64,000 nucleotides of DNA from NCBI GenBank assembly GCA_024707145.1, contig JANQAI010000005.1, positions 1,302,001 to 1,366,000 of the forward strand, written 5' to 3'. The stretch is from Magnetospirillum sp. (GTDB lineage Bacteria > Pseudomonadota > Alphaproteobacteria > Rhodospirillales > Magnetospirillaceae). The position numbers and the translations under genes are program-made. The notes beneath the pieces are model-generated. The model made no database searches. It saw nothing but the letters and a program-made list of their open reading frames with translations, and was not told the DNA's origin. Positions 21,019 to 35,998 of this stretch are shown here, in pieces. Within the stretch, counting starts at the first letter, position 1, and each line of letters opens with the position of its first letter.

Positions 21019-22272
21019 ATGAATTCACAAACGCCTTCGGCAATGCGCTACGCCTGGTTTGTCGTCGCCCTGCTTTTTCCCGTCGCACTTCTGAACTATC
21101 TCGACCGCCAGATGCTGGCGACGATGAAGGCCTCGATGGTGCACGATATTCCCAGCATCGCGAACAAGGCGGATTGGGGATTTGTGTTGGGATGCTTTAA
21201 ATGGACGTATGCGTTTCTAAGTCCGTTCGGCGGATACGTGGCGGATCGTTTCAGCAAACGCTGGGTGATCGGCGGGAGCTTGTTCATGTGGTCGCTTGTC
21301 ACGTGGTGGACGGGCCACGTCACCTCGTTCAACGAACTCGTCGCGGCGCGCGCGATGATGGGCGTCAGCGAGGCGTTTTATATTCCCGCGGCGCTGGCGT
21401 TGATTTCGGAATATCACTTTGGCAACACGCGCTCGCGGGCCGTGGAGTTTTCACCGAAAACCGGTATTTATCTCGGACAAATTCTCGGTGAGCTTCGCGG
21501 GCTATATGGCGGATTCGCCGGACCATGGCTGGCGCTGGGCGTTTTCCACGTGCGGCATGATCGGTGCTGATCTATGCGTTGCCCCTGCTGGCGGCATTGC
21601 GTGATCCGGTGAAGCAAGTGGCGAAAGCCGCGGAGGTAAAAGTGACGGCGGCGAAGGAAGGGGTGGTGCGCGGCTTGCTTACCAATCGAAATTTCCTGTT
21701 GCTGGTGGCGTATTTCACTTTGCCGGCCATCGCGGGTTGGGTGGTGCGCGATTGGATGCCGGAAATTCTTCGCGAAAAATTTAACCTTGGTCAGGGCAAG
21801 GCGGGCGTAAGCGCGATTCTCTACGTGCAACTCGCGTCAATCGTCGGCGTGCTGGTCGGTGGTGCCCTGGCGGATCGCTGGATGAAGCGCACCAATCGTG
21901 GACGCATTTTCACGAGCGCGATCGGCATGGTCCTTTTTCTCCCGGCGCTCTTTGGCGTCGGGCATGCGCAAACTCTGGCGATGGCGATTTTCGGCCTGAT
22001 TATTTTCGGTCTCGGTTGGGGGGTTCTTCGATTGCAACAACATGCCGATTCTAACGCAGATCGCCCGGCCCGAGTGGCGTGCGACCGGCTATGGAATCAT
22101 GAATCTTGTCAGCATCAGCTGCGGTGGATTGGGCGATTGGGGCTTCGGGATGTTGCGCGACCGGCACGTGCCGCTTGACGTGATCTTCGGGGCATTCGCC
22201 GGCGTGGCGCTGCTCTCGGTGTTTATTGTTATGATGATTCGTCCGGACCCGAAGCTGAGCGCGTCGAGATAA
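21019..22272 (+). CDS. MFS transporter, anion:cation symporter (ACS/ExuT-GudP) type (several frameshifts)
   Basis: About 418 residues. It begins 'YAWFVVALLFPVALLNYLDRQMLATM', the typical first span of ACS carriers. 'GGYVADRFSKRWVIGG' is the span 2-3 MFS motif, 'AARAMMGVSEAFYIPAALALIS' is span 4, and 'GGALADRWMKRTNRGR' marks the second half. It ends 'VMMIRPDPKLSASR' at TAA 22270-22272. Homology crosses shifts near 21490, 21563 and 22025, and perhaps one near 21440; after repair the middle reads 'GGFAGYMADSPDHGWRWAFS'. ACS transporters import hexuronates, aldarates and sialic acid-like anions. Its place after a keto-acid lyase suggests it brings in the lyase's substrate or precursor. Confidence 0.85.
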
Positions 22273-22290
22273 CCACGCCGATCGATCAAC

Positions 22291-22347
22291 GGACCGCATC
22301 GCCCGGCGGCGACAGTGTCGCCGGCGCATCGCGGTCCTCTCTATTTT
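22291..22347 (+). terminator. Terminator after the ACS transporter
   Basis: Long GC-rich hairpin with outer arms GGACCGC (22291-22297) and GCGGTCC (22331-22337) and an inner GGCGACA/TGTCGCC pairing, followed by TCTCTATTTT. It closes the operon 18 bases after the stop codon. Confidence 0.75.
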
Positions 22348-22487
22348 GGCCCGCACCGGCTTCGGTTTGCGACAAATCGGATGCGCGAACTACGCGGCCG
22401 GTGCGAAAATCCGTGAACAATACGACGTCGCGATGAGCGCGGGTCGAACTGCCTCCAGTCGAATCGACCCGCCGAAGATAACGCCGC

Positions 22488-23459
22488 TTAGAACCAGCGT
22501 TTCTTTTTCAGATAAAGTGCGGTGAGCAGGGTGAGCACGAGCGTGATGAGAAACGCATTGCGGTAGCCGTGGGCCGAATTCAGTTCGGTCATGTTTTCGA
22601 AGTTCATGCCATACCACGTGCCGACGACCATGATGGGGATCGTGATGGCCGTGATGGCGGTGAGGAATTTGATTCCCTCGTTCGCTTCGAAGGCGGCTTT
22701 GTTGAGATAGATATCAAACGCCATCATGAGGCGCTCGTGGTAACTGCTGGCTGCGTCTTCGAGGCGGGCGAGGTTGTCGCGCAAGTCGCGGAAGTAGGGC
22801 AGCAAGGTGGAGCGGATGTAACGGCTTTCGCCGCGTGCGAGGCGATCGATCACGTCGCGTTGCGGACGGACAATGTGCCGGAGCTGCGTGAAATCCCGGC
22901 GGACATCGAGTAACTGGGAAACGAATTCCTTGGAGCTGTCCTGCAGCAGCACGGTGTCCTCGATTTCCTCCAGTTCGCCGTGGAGCTCGGTCAGGAGCGG
23001 CGCGTAGTTGTCGATGATGAGATCCAGCAGCGAGTGGGCGAGGCGGTCCGGGCCACGCGGGCCGGGCGAGGCGCTTTTGGCCAGTCGCTCGATGAGAGTC
23101 TGCACGGAGCGCAACGGCTCGCGGTGAAATGTGACGACGAATTCCTTCCCGAGAAACAGGTCGAGCTCGGTCGTGGCGAACTTGTCATGCCGGGTGAAGT
23201 CCACCGCATGCATGACCATAAAGAGGTAGTCTTCGTAGTCCTCGATTTTTGGCAGACTGCTCGGGGTCATACAGTCCTCGATGGCCAGCGGGTGAAACTG
23301 GAAGATTCCTTCGAGCACCTGCTTGATTTCGTCGTCGGTGGGGTTGTCGAGGTCGATCCAAAGGATCAGGCCCTTGTCGCCGTGAACAAGGCGCGAGGCT
23401 TCGACTTCGAGGTCGCGGCCGACCAGTTTGCCTTCGCTGAAGATGAAGGAATGGATCAT
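22488..23459 (-). CDS. corA: CorA magnesium/cobalt transporter
   Basis: Intact, 323 residues; the start is the ATG at 23459 ('MIHSFIFSEGKL'), because the longer upstream frame runs into the divergent peptidase gene. A large cytoplasmic domain ('LAIEDCMTPSSLPKIEDYEDYLFMV') precedes two C-terminal membrane spans with the family signature 'YGMNFENM' between them (GMN selectivity filter) and a positively charged tail 'LKKKRWF'. CorA forms pentameric Mg2+/Co2+ channels in the inner membrane. It is convergent with the ACS transporter and divergent from the S46 peptidase, with 121 bases of shared upstream DNA. Confidence 0.93.
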   Translation of the reverse strand: MIHSFIFSEGKLVGRDLEVEASRLVHGDKGLILWIDLDNPTDDEIKQVLEGIFQFHPLAIEDCMTPSSLPKIEDYEDYLFMVMHAVDFTRHDKFATTELDLFLGKEFVVTFHREPLRSVQTLIERLAKSASPGPRGPDRLAHSLLDLIIDNYAPLLTELHGELEEIEDTVLLQDSSKEFVSQLLDVRRDFTQLRHIVRPQRDVIDRLARGESRYIRSTLLPYFRDLRDNLARLEDAASSYHERLMMAFDIYLNKAAFEANEGIKFLTAITAITIPIMVVGTWYGMNFENMTELNSAHGYRNAFLITLVLTLLTALYLKKKRWF

Positions 23460-23580
23460 GCGGGTGGGGGAGCATCGTGTGGGGGGCGAAGGCTGAGGCA
23501 AGCCCCGGCTCCGGAGAAAACGACTGGTTTCGACGTTGTCATAAGCCGGAGAAACCCCGATTACAGACACCTCTCCCCCT

Positions 23581-25653
23581 ATGAAATCATTCCGTTTAAT
23601 TTCGAAGTTCGCCGCGCTGCTCGCGTTGTCGGCCATGCCTGCGTTGCACGCCGATGACGGCATGTGGCTGCTTAATAATCCGCCGGTCAAAGTGCTCAAG
23701 GAACGTTACAGCTTTGAGCCGACGCCGGCGTGGCTGGAGCACGTGCAGAAGGCGTCGGTCCGTTTTAATAACGGTGGCTCCGGTTCGTTTGCGTCCGCGG
23801 ATGGGTTGATCGTGACGAACCACCACGTCGGTTCGGATGCCATCTACAAATTGAGCACGAAGGAGCGCGATCTGTTGAAGGACGGTTTTTTACGCCAAGA
23901 CGCGCGCCGAGGAGCTCAAATGCGTGGATCTCGAATTGAACGTGCTCATGTCGATCGAGGACGTCACCGCCAAGGTAAACGCCGGTGTGCGCCCCGACAT
24001 GTCTCCCGAGGAGGCGCTCGCGGCCCGCAATGCGGCGAAGGCTGAAATCGAGAAAAAGTCGTCGGAAGAAACGGGCCTGCGCAGCGACGTGGTCACGCTT
24101 TATCAGGGGCGCAATACCACCTTTATCGTTACAAGCGTTACACCGATGTCCGGCTCGTGTGGGCCCCGGAGGAGCAGGCGGCGTTTTTCGGCGGTGATCC
24201 CGACAACTTCGGTTATCCGCGTTTCAATTTAGATGTGGCGTTGTTTCGCGCCTACGAAAACGGCCAGCCGGCGAAGGTTGAACATTATCTCAAATGGAAT
24301 CCGGCGGGCACGAAGGAAGGCGATTTGGTGTTCCTCACCGGCCACCCGGGATCGACGCAGCGGCTTATCACGTTTGCCGAACTCGAATACGCCCGCGATG
24401 TGCAGGTGCCCGCGTCGTTGCGCTGGCTGAAGAGCCGCGAGGTGTTGCTCAACAGTTTTTCCAAGAGCAGTCCCGAAAACGCGCGTCGTGCATTGGACGA
24501 AGTGCGCACGATCGAGAACTCGCGGAAAGTGTGGGATGGGCGGATTGCCGGTCTGCTTGATCCGGAATTGATCGCGGCGAAGCAGGCCGAGGAAAATGCG
24601 CTCAGAAAATTTGCGCAGGACAAACCCGAGTTGGGCGCGAGCGATGCGTGGGATAAGATCGCGCAGGCGCAACGGGTCATCGCGCAAAATGCGGTCCGTT
24701 ATAACCTCCTCGAGAATTATCTCTTTAATTCCGATTATTTCAGCATCGCCCGTCGTCTCGTGCGGTCGGCTGCCGAACGCGGCAAACCCAATGGCGAGCG
24801 CCTGACCGAATACCGCGATTCGGCCAAAACGACGTTCGAGCTCGGCTTGTTCTCCGGAAAACCGATCTACGCCGATCTCGAGCAGGTCAAGGTGCAGCAT
24901 TTTCTGACGATCCTCGCGACGGAACTCGGCGCAAACGACCCCGTGGTAAAAACCGTTCTCGCCGGGAAATCGCCCGCGGTGCGCGCCGCCGAGTTGGTGA
25001 ACGGCACGAAGGTGGCCGACGTTGCCACCCGCAAGGCGCTGTATGCGCAGGACAGTGCGACGCTGGCGAAATCGGACGATCCGATGATCCAACTCGCGCT
25101 CGCGATCGACGCGCCGGCTCGCGCGCTCCGTCGCACAATTGAACAACAGGCGGAAATCAAGGAGCAGGCGCATGCCCGGATCGCGAAGGTGCGTTACGCC
25201 AAGGACGGCGACGCGGTGTCTCCGGATGCGACCTTCACCCTGCGTTTGTCGCTCGGCACCGTTAAAGGGATCGACGTCGGCGGAGAGAAAATCGAACCCT
25301 ACACGCAGATCGGCGGAGTTTATACACGCGCCGAGGAACGCGGGTTTACCTCACCCTATGACCTGCCGGAAAACTGGCTCAAGTTAAAGGACCGCCTCGA
25401 TCTGAGCGTGCCGTATAATTTCATCAGCACGAACTACAGTATCGGCGGCAACTCGGGTAGCCCGACGATCAACCGCAAGGGTGAGTTCATCGGGATTATC
25501 TTCGACGGTAACATCCACACCCTGGTCTGGAATTACGCTTACACTGAGACCCAGGCGCGCTCCGTCAGCGTCGACGTGCGGGCGATCATCGAAACGATGA
25601 AGAAAATCTACGGTGCCGAGCCGCTGGTGAAGGAACTGCTGGGCTCGAACTGA
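23581..25653 (+). CDS. S46 family dipeptidyl-peptidase (DPP7/DPP11-like; two frameshifts)
   Basis: About 690 residues, the usual length. A signal peptide ('LLALSAMPALHADDGMW') leads to 'LIVTNHHVGSDAIY' with the catalytic His, 'FFGGDPDNFGYPRFNLD' with the catalytic Asp, and 'YSIGGNSGSPTINRKGEFIG' with the catalytic Ser near the C-terminus. These periplasmic enzymes remove dipeptides from peptide N-termini, feeding amino-acid use. Breaks: an extra T in the run at about 23885-23891 ('GFYAKTRAEELK' after repair) and a shift near 24107 ('YHLYRYKRYTDVRLVWAPEE' after repair). It is monocistronic, with a strong terminator at 25684-25711. S1 specificity cannot be decided safely by eye. Confidence 0.92.
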
Positions 25654-25683
25654 TCGGGCGTTCGTTGCACACACTCTCGCGAC

Positions 25684-25711
25684 AAGGCGCACCGTTTCGG
25701 TGCGCCTTTTT
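25684..25711 (+). terminator. Rho-independent terminator after the S46 peptidase
   Basis: Stem AAGGCGCACCG / CGGTGCGCCTT with a TTT loop and a five-T tail. Confidence 0.95.
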
Positions 25712-25917
25712 ACGTGCTCCGTTCGGTGGAGGGCCACGCGTGCGCGGTGGCGCGGTTCATCGAGAGTTGCTGAGCGCGCGCCATCTCGCGTTTGGCTGAC
25801 TGGTTGGTGACGTTGGGCGTGTTTCGGCTGAACACGGCTATGCTTGGTCGCGACTATAGTCCGTCAGGAGATGCAGGTCCTATGGGCGAGCATTTCGGGT
25901 TTCCGCTGGCCATTTAT

Positions 25918-26031
25918 CGTCATTGCGAGGAGTGCGGAGCGTGACGACGCAATCCAGCTAAATGGATATCAGATCGGTTGCGGACATCAGATGGATCGCC
26001 ACGGTGCGCGTTCGCCCCTCTCGCGATGACG
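25918..26031. repeat. Palindromic intergenic repeat (REP/MITE-like)
   Basis: One end reads CGTCATTGCGAGGAG and the other CTCTCGCGATGACG in inverted orientation, with further complementary stretches inside (GACGCAATCCAGC against ATGGATCGCCACG). This TCATTGCGAG...CGCAATGAC design is a widely seen bacterial intergenic palindrome that tends to be present in many copies per genome. It lies in non-coding DNA and probably folds into a long imperfect hairpin. Only one copy is in this window. Confidence 0.6.
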
Positions 26032-26238
26032 AACATGATCGCACGAAGCAGCGCAGGATTGTGCGGCCTGAAACAATGCGGGATCCCTGTCGGCATTTAT
26101 CACAGCCCGTTTGGATCGTGACCTGCACGCGTGCTCGCCGGAGTGCCCGGGCGCCGGAGTCTATGAATCTCGAAGGGCCGCCACGGTTGAGCGAGGGAGC
26201 TCCCGCGATCGTGATGCGCGCGTGAAGGACGCGCCGAC

Positions 26239-26718
26239 TTATTTTTCTGAACCGAAGATTTTATCTTCGAGCGACTTTACGGCTTCGATAAACGCTTCGG
26301 GCGTTTCCGCGGTCAGGAGTTGATCGCGGCTGGCGCTGTCTTTGATGAGACGGCAAAGGGAGCCGACGAGCATCAGATAATCGCCGGGATTCGTCTTGGG
26401 CGTGCCGAGCACGAACATGAGTTTTACGTTCTGATTGCTGTTTTCAAACAGCACGCCGTTGCTGCTGCGGCCGACGGCGATGACGATTTTTTTGACGTGC
26501 TCGGTGCGGGCGTGAGGGAGCGCGACTTCGTTGCCGAGGCAGGTCGTGTCGAGCCGCTCGCGCGCGAGGAGCTCCTGGTAAAAGCCCGCGAAATTGGCGA
26601 CGTTGGGGTCGTTTTCGAGCAGTTTCGCCACCTCATTGATGGCGACGGTGCGCTTGGTGCCCTGCACGTTGAGCTGGATGCGGGATGGTTCGAGGAAGCT
26701 GGAAAGACGGACGGCCAT
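26239..26718 (-). CDS. PTS EIIA (PtsN/fructose-type) domain protein
   Basis: Intact, 159 residues. A single EIIA type-2 domain: 'LPHARTEHVKK' contains the phosphorylatable histidine in the 'GxxVALPHAR' context, preceded by 'ARERLDTTCLGNE' and followed by 'VKLMFVLGTP' and 'LMLVGSLCRLIKD'. Such domains accept phosphate from HPr/NPr. When standing alone without EIIB/EIIC, as here, they are usually regulatory (PtsN-like), acting on potassium or carbon metabolism. No other PTS gene lies nearby. It is followed on the same strand by nothing obvious and preceded by the histidine kinase 77 bases upstream, so co-transcription is possible. Confidence 0.85.
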   Translation of the reverse strand: MAVRLSSFLEPSRIQLNVQGTKRTVAINEVAKLLENDPNVANFAGFYQELLARERLDTTCLGNEVALPHARTEHVKKIVIAVGRSSNGVLFENSNQNVKLMFVLGTPKTNPGDYLMLVGSLCRLIKDSASRDQLLTAETPEAFIEAVKSLEDKIFGSEK

Positions 26719-26795
26719 GCGGAGGTTTGGTTAAGAGACTCACGCAGTCGTTGCTTGGCAAGGACGGAGTGGTCCGGAGCATGCGTCTGCGGGTT

Positions 26796-29109
26796 TTAGG
26801 TGGGATTGCCCGAGATGTGACGGTAGCCGCGTTCGAGCACGGCGGCGAGGTGGTCGGTGCGAAACGGTTTGGTGAGGAAATCATTCATGCCGGCGGCGAG
26901 GGCCCGGTCGCGATCTTCCTGCATGGCGTTGGCGGTGAGCGCGACGATCCATGGATGATGCGCGTCGGGGTGGTTCGCGCGGATGCGAAGCGTGGTTTGC
27001 AAGCCGTCGAGTTCAGGCATTTCGACGTCCATGAGGATCAGGTCGTAATGGGTGCGCTCGAGCGCTTCGAGGACATCGCGTCCGTCGGCGGCGGGATCGG
27101 CGCGGTAACCGAGGCGTTGCAGCATCATCTGCGCGACCTTCAGGTTCACGGGATTGTCGTCGGCGAGGAGAATCTTCAGCGGACAACGCTGTGCGAGCGT
27201 GTCCTCTCGGTGGGGAACTTCGCCCGATGGCGCGGAGGCGACGACCGGGCGGTGAAAAAGTTCACCGAGTGCGGCGAGCAGGTGGGCGGGTTTGACCGGT
27301 TTCGTCAACTTGGCCGCGAAAAGTCCAGCCGCCGGGCGATGTCCGCCGGAACTGAGGAGCAGGAGCGGCATGCGGCTGGTGGCGCTGTTTTGTTTGAGAC
27401 GCCGGGCGAGTTCTTCGCCGTCCATTCCGGGCATTTGACAATCGAGGAGCGCGACATTGAACGCGGGCCCGGTTTCACACAGATGCAGTGCGACGGAAGC
27501 GTTTTCGGCTGCGGTGGGCGTCATGCCCCAGGAGCGGGCGAGCGTGGAGAGAATCGTGCGGGTGGTTTCGTTGTCGTCCACGATGAGGATGCGCAACCCT
27601 TCCAACGCGGGTTGGCGCGCGCCGACGTTGACGCGAACTGGTTCCTTATGCGGCAGCGATTCGATGGTGAAGTGAAACACCGAGCCCTGGCCTACGGTGC
27701 TTTCGACCCACATGCGGCCACCGAGCAACAGGGCGAGCCGTTGGCTGATCGCGAGGCCCAGTCCCGTGCCGCCGTATTTGCGGGTCGTGGAACTATCGAC
27801 TTGGGAAAATGATTTTGAACAGCCGGTCCAGACGATCCGCGGGGATACCGATGCCAGTGTCGCGCACCGCGAAATGCAGCAGAGGGCCGCTGGGCGATTC
27901 CTCGGGCGTGACGGCGACTTCGATTTCTCCACGCGAGGTGAACTTGACCGCGTTGCCGACGAGGTTGGCGAGGATTTGGCGGAGGCGTGTGACGTCTCCG
28001 ATGATCCATGAGGGCACATTGGGTGCGAACGAATAGACGAGCTCGATGCCTTTTTGCGCGGCTTTAGCGGTGAACAAATCGAGGGATTCCTCGACGCATT
28101 GGCGGAGATCAAATGGTGCGTGTTCGAGCTCGATGCGACCGGCTTCGATTTTGGAGTAATCGAGGATGTCGTTGATAATGGTGAGGAGTGAATCGCTGCT
28201 GCTTTCGATGGTTTGCAGGTAATCGAGCTGCAGGGGCGTGAGCGGTGTGTCGCGCAACAGGCTCGCCATGCCGATGACGCCGTTCATTGGCGTGCGAATT
28301 TCGTGACTCATCATCGCGAGGAACGCGCTCTTGGCCTGATTCGCGGCCTCGGCCTGTTCCTTCGAGCGGCGCAATTCCTCGCGTGCCTCGGCGTCGCGGC
28401 GCGCAGCTTCCGCCACGGTGGTGCGCAACCGCCACACGATGACACCCGCGGCGAGCGAGAGCAGCGCCACGCTGGCGGCGGATGCATACACCGCGTAGCG
28501 GATACGCGAGAGCCGGGTTTCGAAATCGGACAATTCCAGGTCGACGCCAGCCACGCCGGCGACGGCGCCTTGGGAATCATGGAACGGCGCGAATCCGCTC
28601 ATGAAAGTTCCCTGACTGTCGCGGACGGGAAGCGAGTTAACGATCACGCGTTTCTCGAGGAGCGCGCGTTTAAATTCGGGATCCACTCCGCGGTAGGGCG
28701 TCATGATCGGATCCGGCGGCTCCGTGGTGCGCGGATTGGGCATCAGCTGGTCGGTGCCGAGCACGGTGTGGATTTCACCGTCTTTCAGGATCGCGGTGTA
28801 AACGAAATAGAGGTCCGGGTTGGCTTCGTGAAACGCGATCATGGGCGCCAGGGCGCGCCGATGGGCGTCCGATCCCATTTGTTCGGGCGAGGTCAGCGTG
28901 CGGTGCAGATCGCCGTCGATGTGAACGGAGAGCGTGCGGGCGAGGGCCTCCAATTCGTGGCGCACCGCCTCGATCTGCGCGTGCCGCGCGAATTGGTAAA
29001 CCACCGAGAGGCCGATGCACGACACCAGGAAAATGGCGGTGGCGGACAGCAGGCCTTCCCGTCTTGGACGAATCGACTCGGTCGGGGTTTTACGCAGGAC
29101 CATCTGCAC
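26796..29109 (-). CDS. Membrane hybrid sensor histidine kinase with two receiver domains (one frameshift)
   Basis: About 770 residues. N-terminal membrane span (about 22-42), an extracytoplasmic sensor domain to about 205, and a second span at about 208-228. A short coiled coil leads to HisKA with the H-box '[16 protein letters not shown]' and the HATPase domain ('LVGNAVKF', 'DTGIGIP', '[13 protein letters not shown]'). Two receiver domains follow: '[14 protein letters not shown]' with '[11 protein letters not shown]', and '[15 protein letters not shown]' with '[13 protein letters not shown]' and 'LTKPF'. One extra A near 27808-27812 splits the frame; after repair it reads '[19 protein letters not shown]'. 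No separate response regulator is adjacent. The signal is unknown. Confidence 0.9.
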
Positions 29110-29243
29110 CGAGTATCAGGCTTCGTTGGCGCTTTTGCATGACTAAAATGGACGGATGGAAAAATTAAGAAGGTTTTAAACGTGGACATTTGGCGCCGTG
29201 AAATTCGCGTTGCGGGCGCGGCGGCTTCGGTGCGTAGTCGGGC

Positions 29244-29810
29244 ATGCAAAGAATTTTGCTCACGGTGTTGTTGGCGTGTTTGCCGATGGTGGCGCAGGCG
29301 CAGGATTTCACGAAGACGATGACCGTCGAGGAACGTGCGGCGACGGGGCTCGACCGGTTAAGCGGCGCCGAGCTTGAACAGCTCAAGGCGATCGTCGAGC
29401 GCTACAAATCGGGGGAAGTGGCCGCCGTGCAAAAGGTGGCGGAGCAAAAAGTCGCCGCGGCAGAAGCCAAGGTGTTGGCGGCCGAAACGAAGGTGACTTC
29501 CGCGGACAGCGGGAAAAAACAACCCGGGTGGGTGAATGCGTTGCTGACGCTGCAGAAGACCAGCGACAAACCGGATGAAGCGGAGGTGTTCGAGGACCGG
29601 TTGATTGGCGAGCTACGCGGCTTTGACGGCAAACGACGGTTTCGCCTGCAAGGCGGGCAGGTTTGGGAGATGATTCAGGCGGATTATTACAGTGGGCCGC
29701 CGATCAGTTCGCCGGTGGTCACGATTCGTCCGGGCGTGCTGGGTGTTTATTGGCTGAAAATTCAGGAAGCCGGCCTGCGCGTGAAAGTGAAACTCGTGAA
29801 GGTCGAGTAA
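29244..29810 (+). CDS. Secreted hypothetical protein
   Basis: Intact, 188 residues, with a clear signal peptide ('RILLTVLLACLPMVAQAQ'). A charged 'LDRLSGAELEQLKAIVERYKSGE' segment is followed by an alanine/lysine-rich stretch (about 60-95) predicted to be coiled coil, then a beta-rich C-terminal part ('FRLQGGQVWEMIQADYY', 'VVTIRPGVLGVYWLKI', 'GLRVKVKLVKVE'). I do not recognise the family. It is divergent from the histidine kinase (134 bases between starts) and ends at a bidirectional terminator shared with gyrA, so it is transcribed alone. Confidence 0.75.
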   Translation: MQRILLTVLLACLPMVAQAQDFTKTMTVEERAATGLDRLSGAELEQLKAIVERYKSGEVAAVQKVAEQKVAAAEAKVLAAETKVTSADSGKKQPGWVNALLTLQKTSDKPDEAEVFEDRLIGELRGFDGKRRFRLQGGQVWEMIQADYYSGPPISSPVVTIRPGVLGVYWLKIQEAGLRVKVKLVKVE

Positions 29811-29848
29811 GCGAACGCGCCGCGGATCGGCGGCTTTTAATGAAAAAA

Positions 29849-29881
29849 AGGCGCGCCATGGTCGGCGCGCCTGAATTTTTT
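29849..29881. terminator. Bidirectional terminator between the secreted protein gene and gyrA
   Basis: GGCGCGCC (29850-29857) and GGCGCGCC (29864-29871), self-complementary, around a 6-base loop. A seven-A run precedes it and a TGAATTTTTTT tail follows, so it can end transcripts from both strands. Confidence 0.9.
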
Positions 29882-29887
29882 TAGCGA

Positions 29888-32422
<2,535 letters not shown>

Positions 32423-32462
32423 GGAGGAGAGAACTTAAATTTTGCGAGGGTGGCGCGGAGGC

Positions 32463-35002
<2,540 letters not shown>

Positions 35003-35282
35003 TTAGGAGTAAAATAGGATGGGAAAATGTCTCGTAAAATGGGCGTGGCGACAACCACTTTCTCTCCGAAATAAGCGCTATTTTCAGCCCGATTTTGAGC
35101 GTTTTTAATGGTTGGTTAGCAAGGGGTAGCGAGGGGCCGAAACGCAACCGCGCACGGGCAGGGATAAAACGGGTTTGGATTGGCTGAATTTGGGGCTTCA
35201 GAAAGCGCCTTTTTATCGGCCGGAATGTGGTGCGGCGTGGTTTCGTTTGACCGCGGGCAAATGCGTCGCAGTGTCGCCCGAC

Positions 35283-35998
35283 ATGGTTGTTCAAAGTTTG
35301 GAAAAACTGCTGATTCTCCAGGCGCGCGATTCCAAGCGCCTCAATTTTGAACAGCAGTTACAGCAATCGCCCCGGGAAATTGCCGCCGTGGAAGCCAGGA
35401 TTGCCGCGGAAAAAGGTGCGATCGAGGCGGCCAAAAGCGAATGGCACACCTTGGAGTCCCGCAAAAAGGCGCTGGATGGCGAAATCAAGGCCGCCGAGGA
35501 GAAAGTGTCCAAATACCGCACCCAGCAGTCCCAAGTGCGTAAAAACGACGAATATCAGGCCCTCACGCACGAGATCGAGGGGACGTTGGCGGTGATTGAA
35601 AAGCTCGAGGAGGATGAAATCGCCGTGCTGTTCCAGATCGACGAGGCAAAAAAGCGTTTTTCGGAAACGGAGGCGGAGCTGAAAAAGAATATCTCCGGCT
35701 ATGATGAAAAAAATCCGCACCTTGCGGGCGCGGGAGCAGCATTTGCGCGAAAACCTCAAGGAAGCCGAAGCGAGCGTTGCGGAAGCCCGGCCCGAGGTTC
35801 CGGACAATCAGATCCGGGTTTACGATCGGATCGCGCTGCGGCCGGGGGCATCCGGTGTGCGTCACCGTAAATGGCGGGCGTTGTGGAGGTTGCCATTTAA
35901 AGGTGCCGACGCATCTTGAGGTGTTGGCGAAAACGGGCAACGGCACGGAAATTGCCACTTGCTCCCAGTGTGGGCGTATCCTCTATTGGCAGGTCTAG
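35283..35998 (+). CDS. C4-type zinc-ribbon coiled-coil protein (two frameshifts)
   Basis: About 238 residues. ATG 35283 starts 'MVVQSLEKLLILQARDSKRL'. A long antiparallel coiled coil (about 1-170) includes 'YRTQQSQVRKNDEYQALTHEI', a hallmark of this family. The C-terminal zinc ribbon has 'GGRCGGCHLKVP' and 'IATCSQCGRILYW', giving four cysteines. The family is widespread and is often found next to rnpB or RNase H-type genes; it is thought to bind nucleic acid or act as a chaperone, but the function is not settled. Breaks: an extra A in the seven-A run near 35708 and an extra G near 35847. Its stop codon TAG (35996-35998) coincides with the 5' strand of the RNase P RNA P1 helix. Confidence 0.85.

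Larger units (their letters stand above)
25654..26238. other. Gap between S46 peptidase and ptsN-like gene
   Basis: Holds the peptidase terminator (25684-25711) and an inverted-repeat element (25918-26031). I see no credible gene in the rest; the frames present lack starts with ribosome-binding sites or recognisable motifs. Confidence 0.6.

Noticed and set aside
26239-26718. Fructose PTS linked to the GH32 locus
   Set aside because: Only a lone EIIA domain is present, far from the GH32 gene and without EIIB, EIIC, HPr or EI nearby; a regulatory PtsN-like role fits better.
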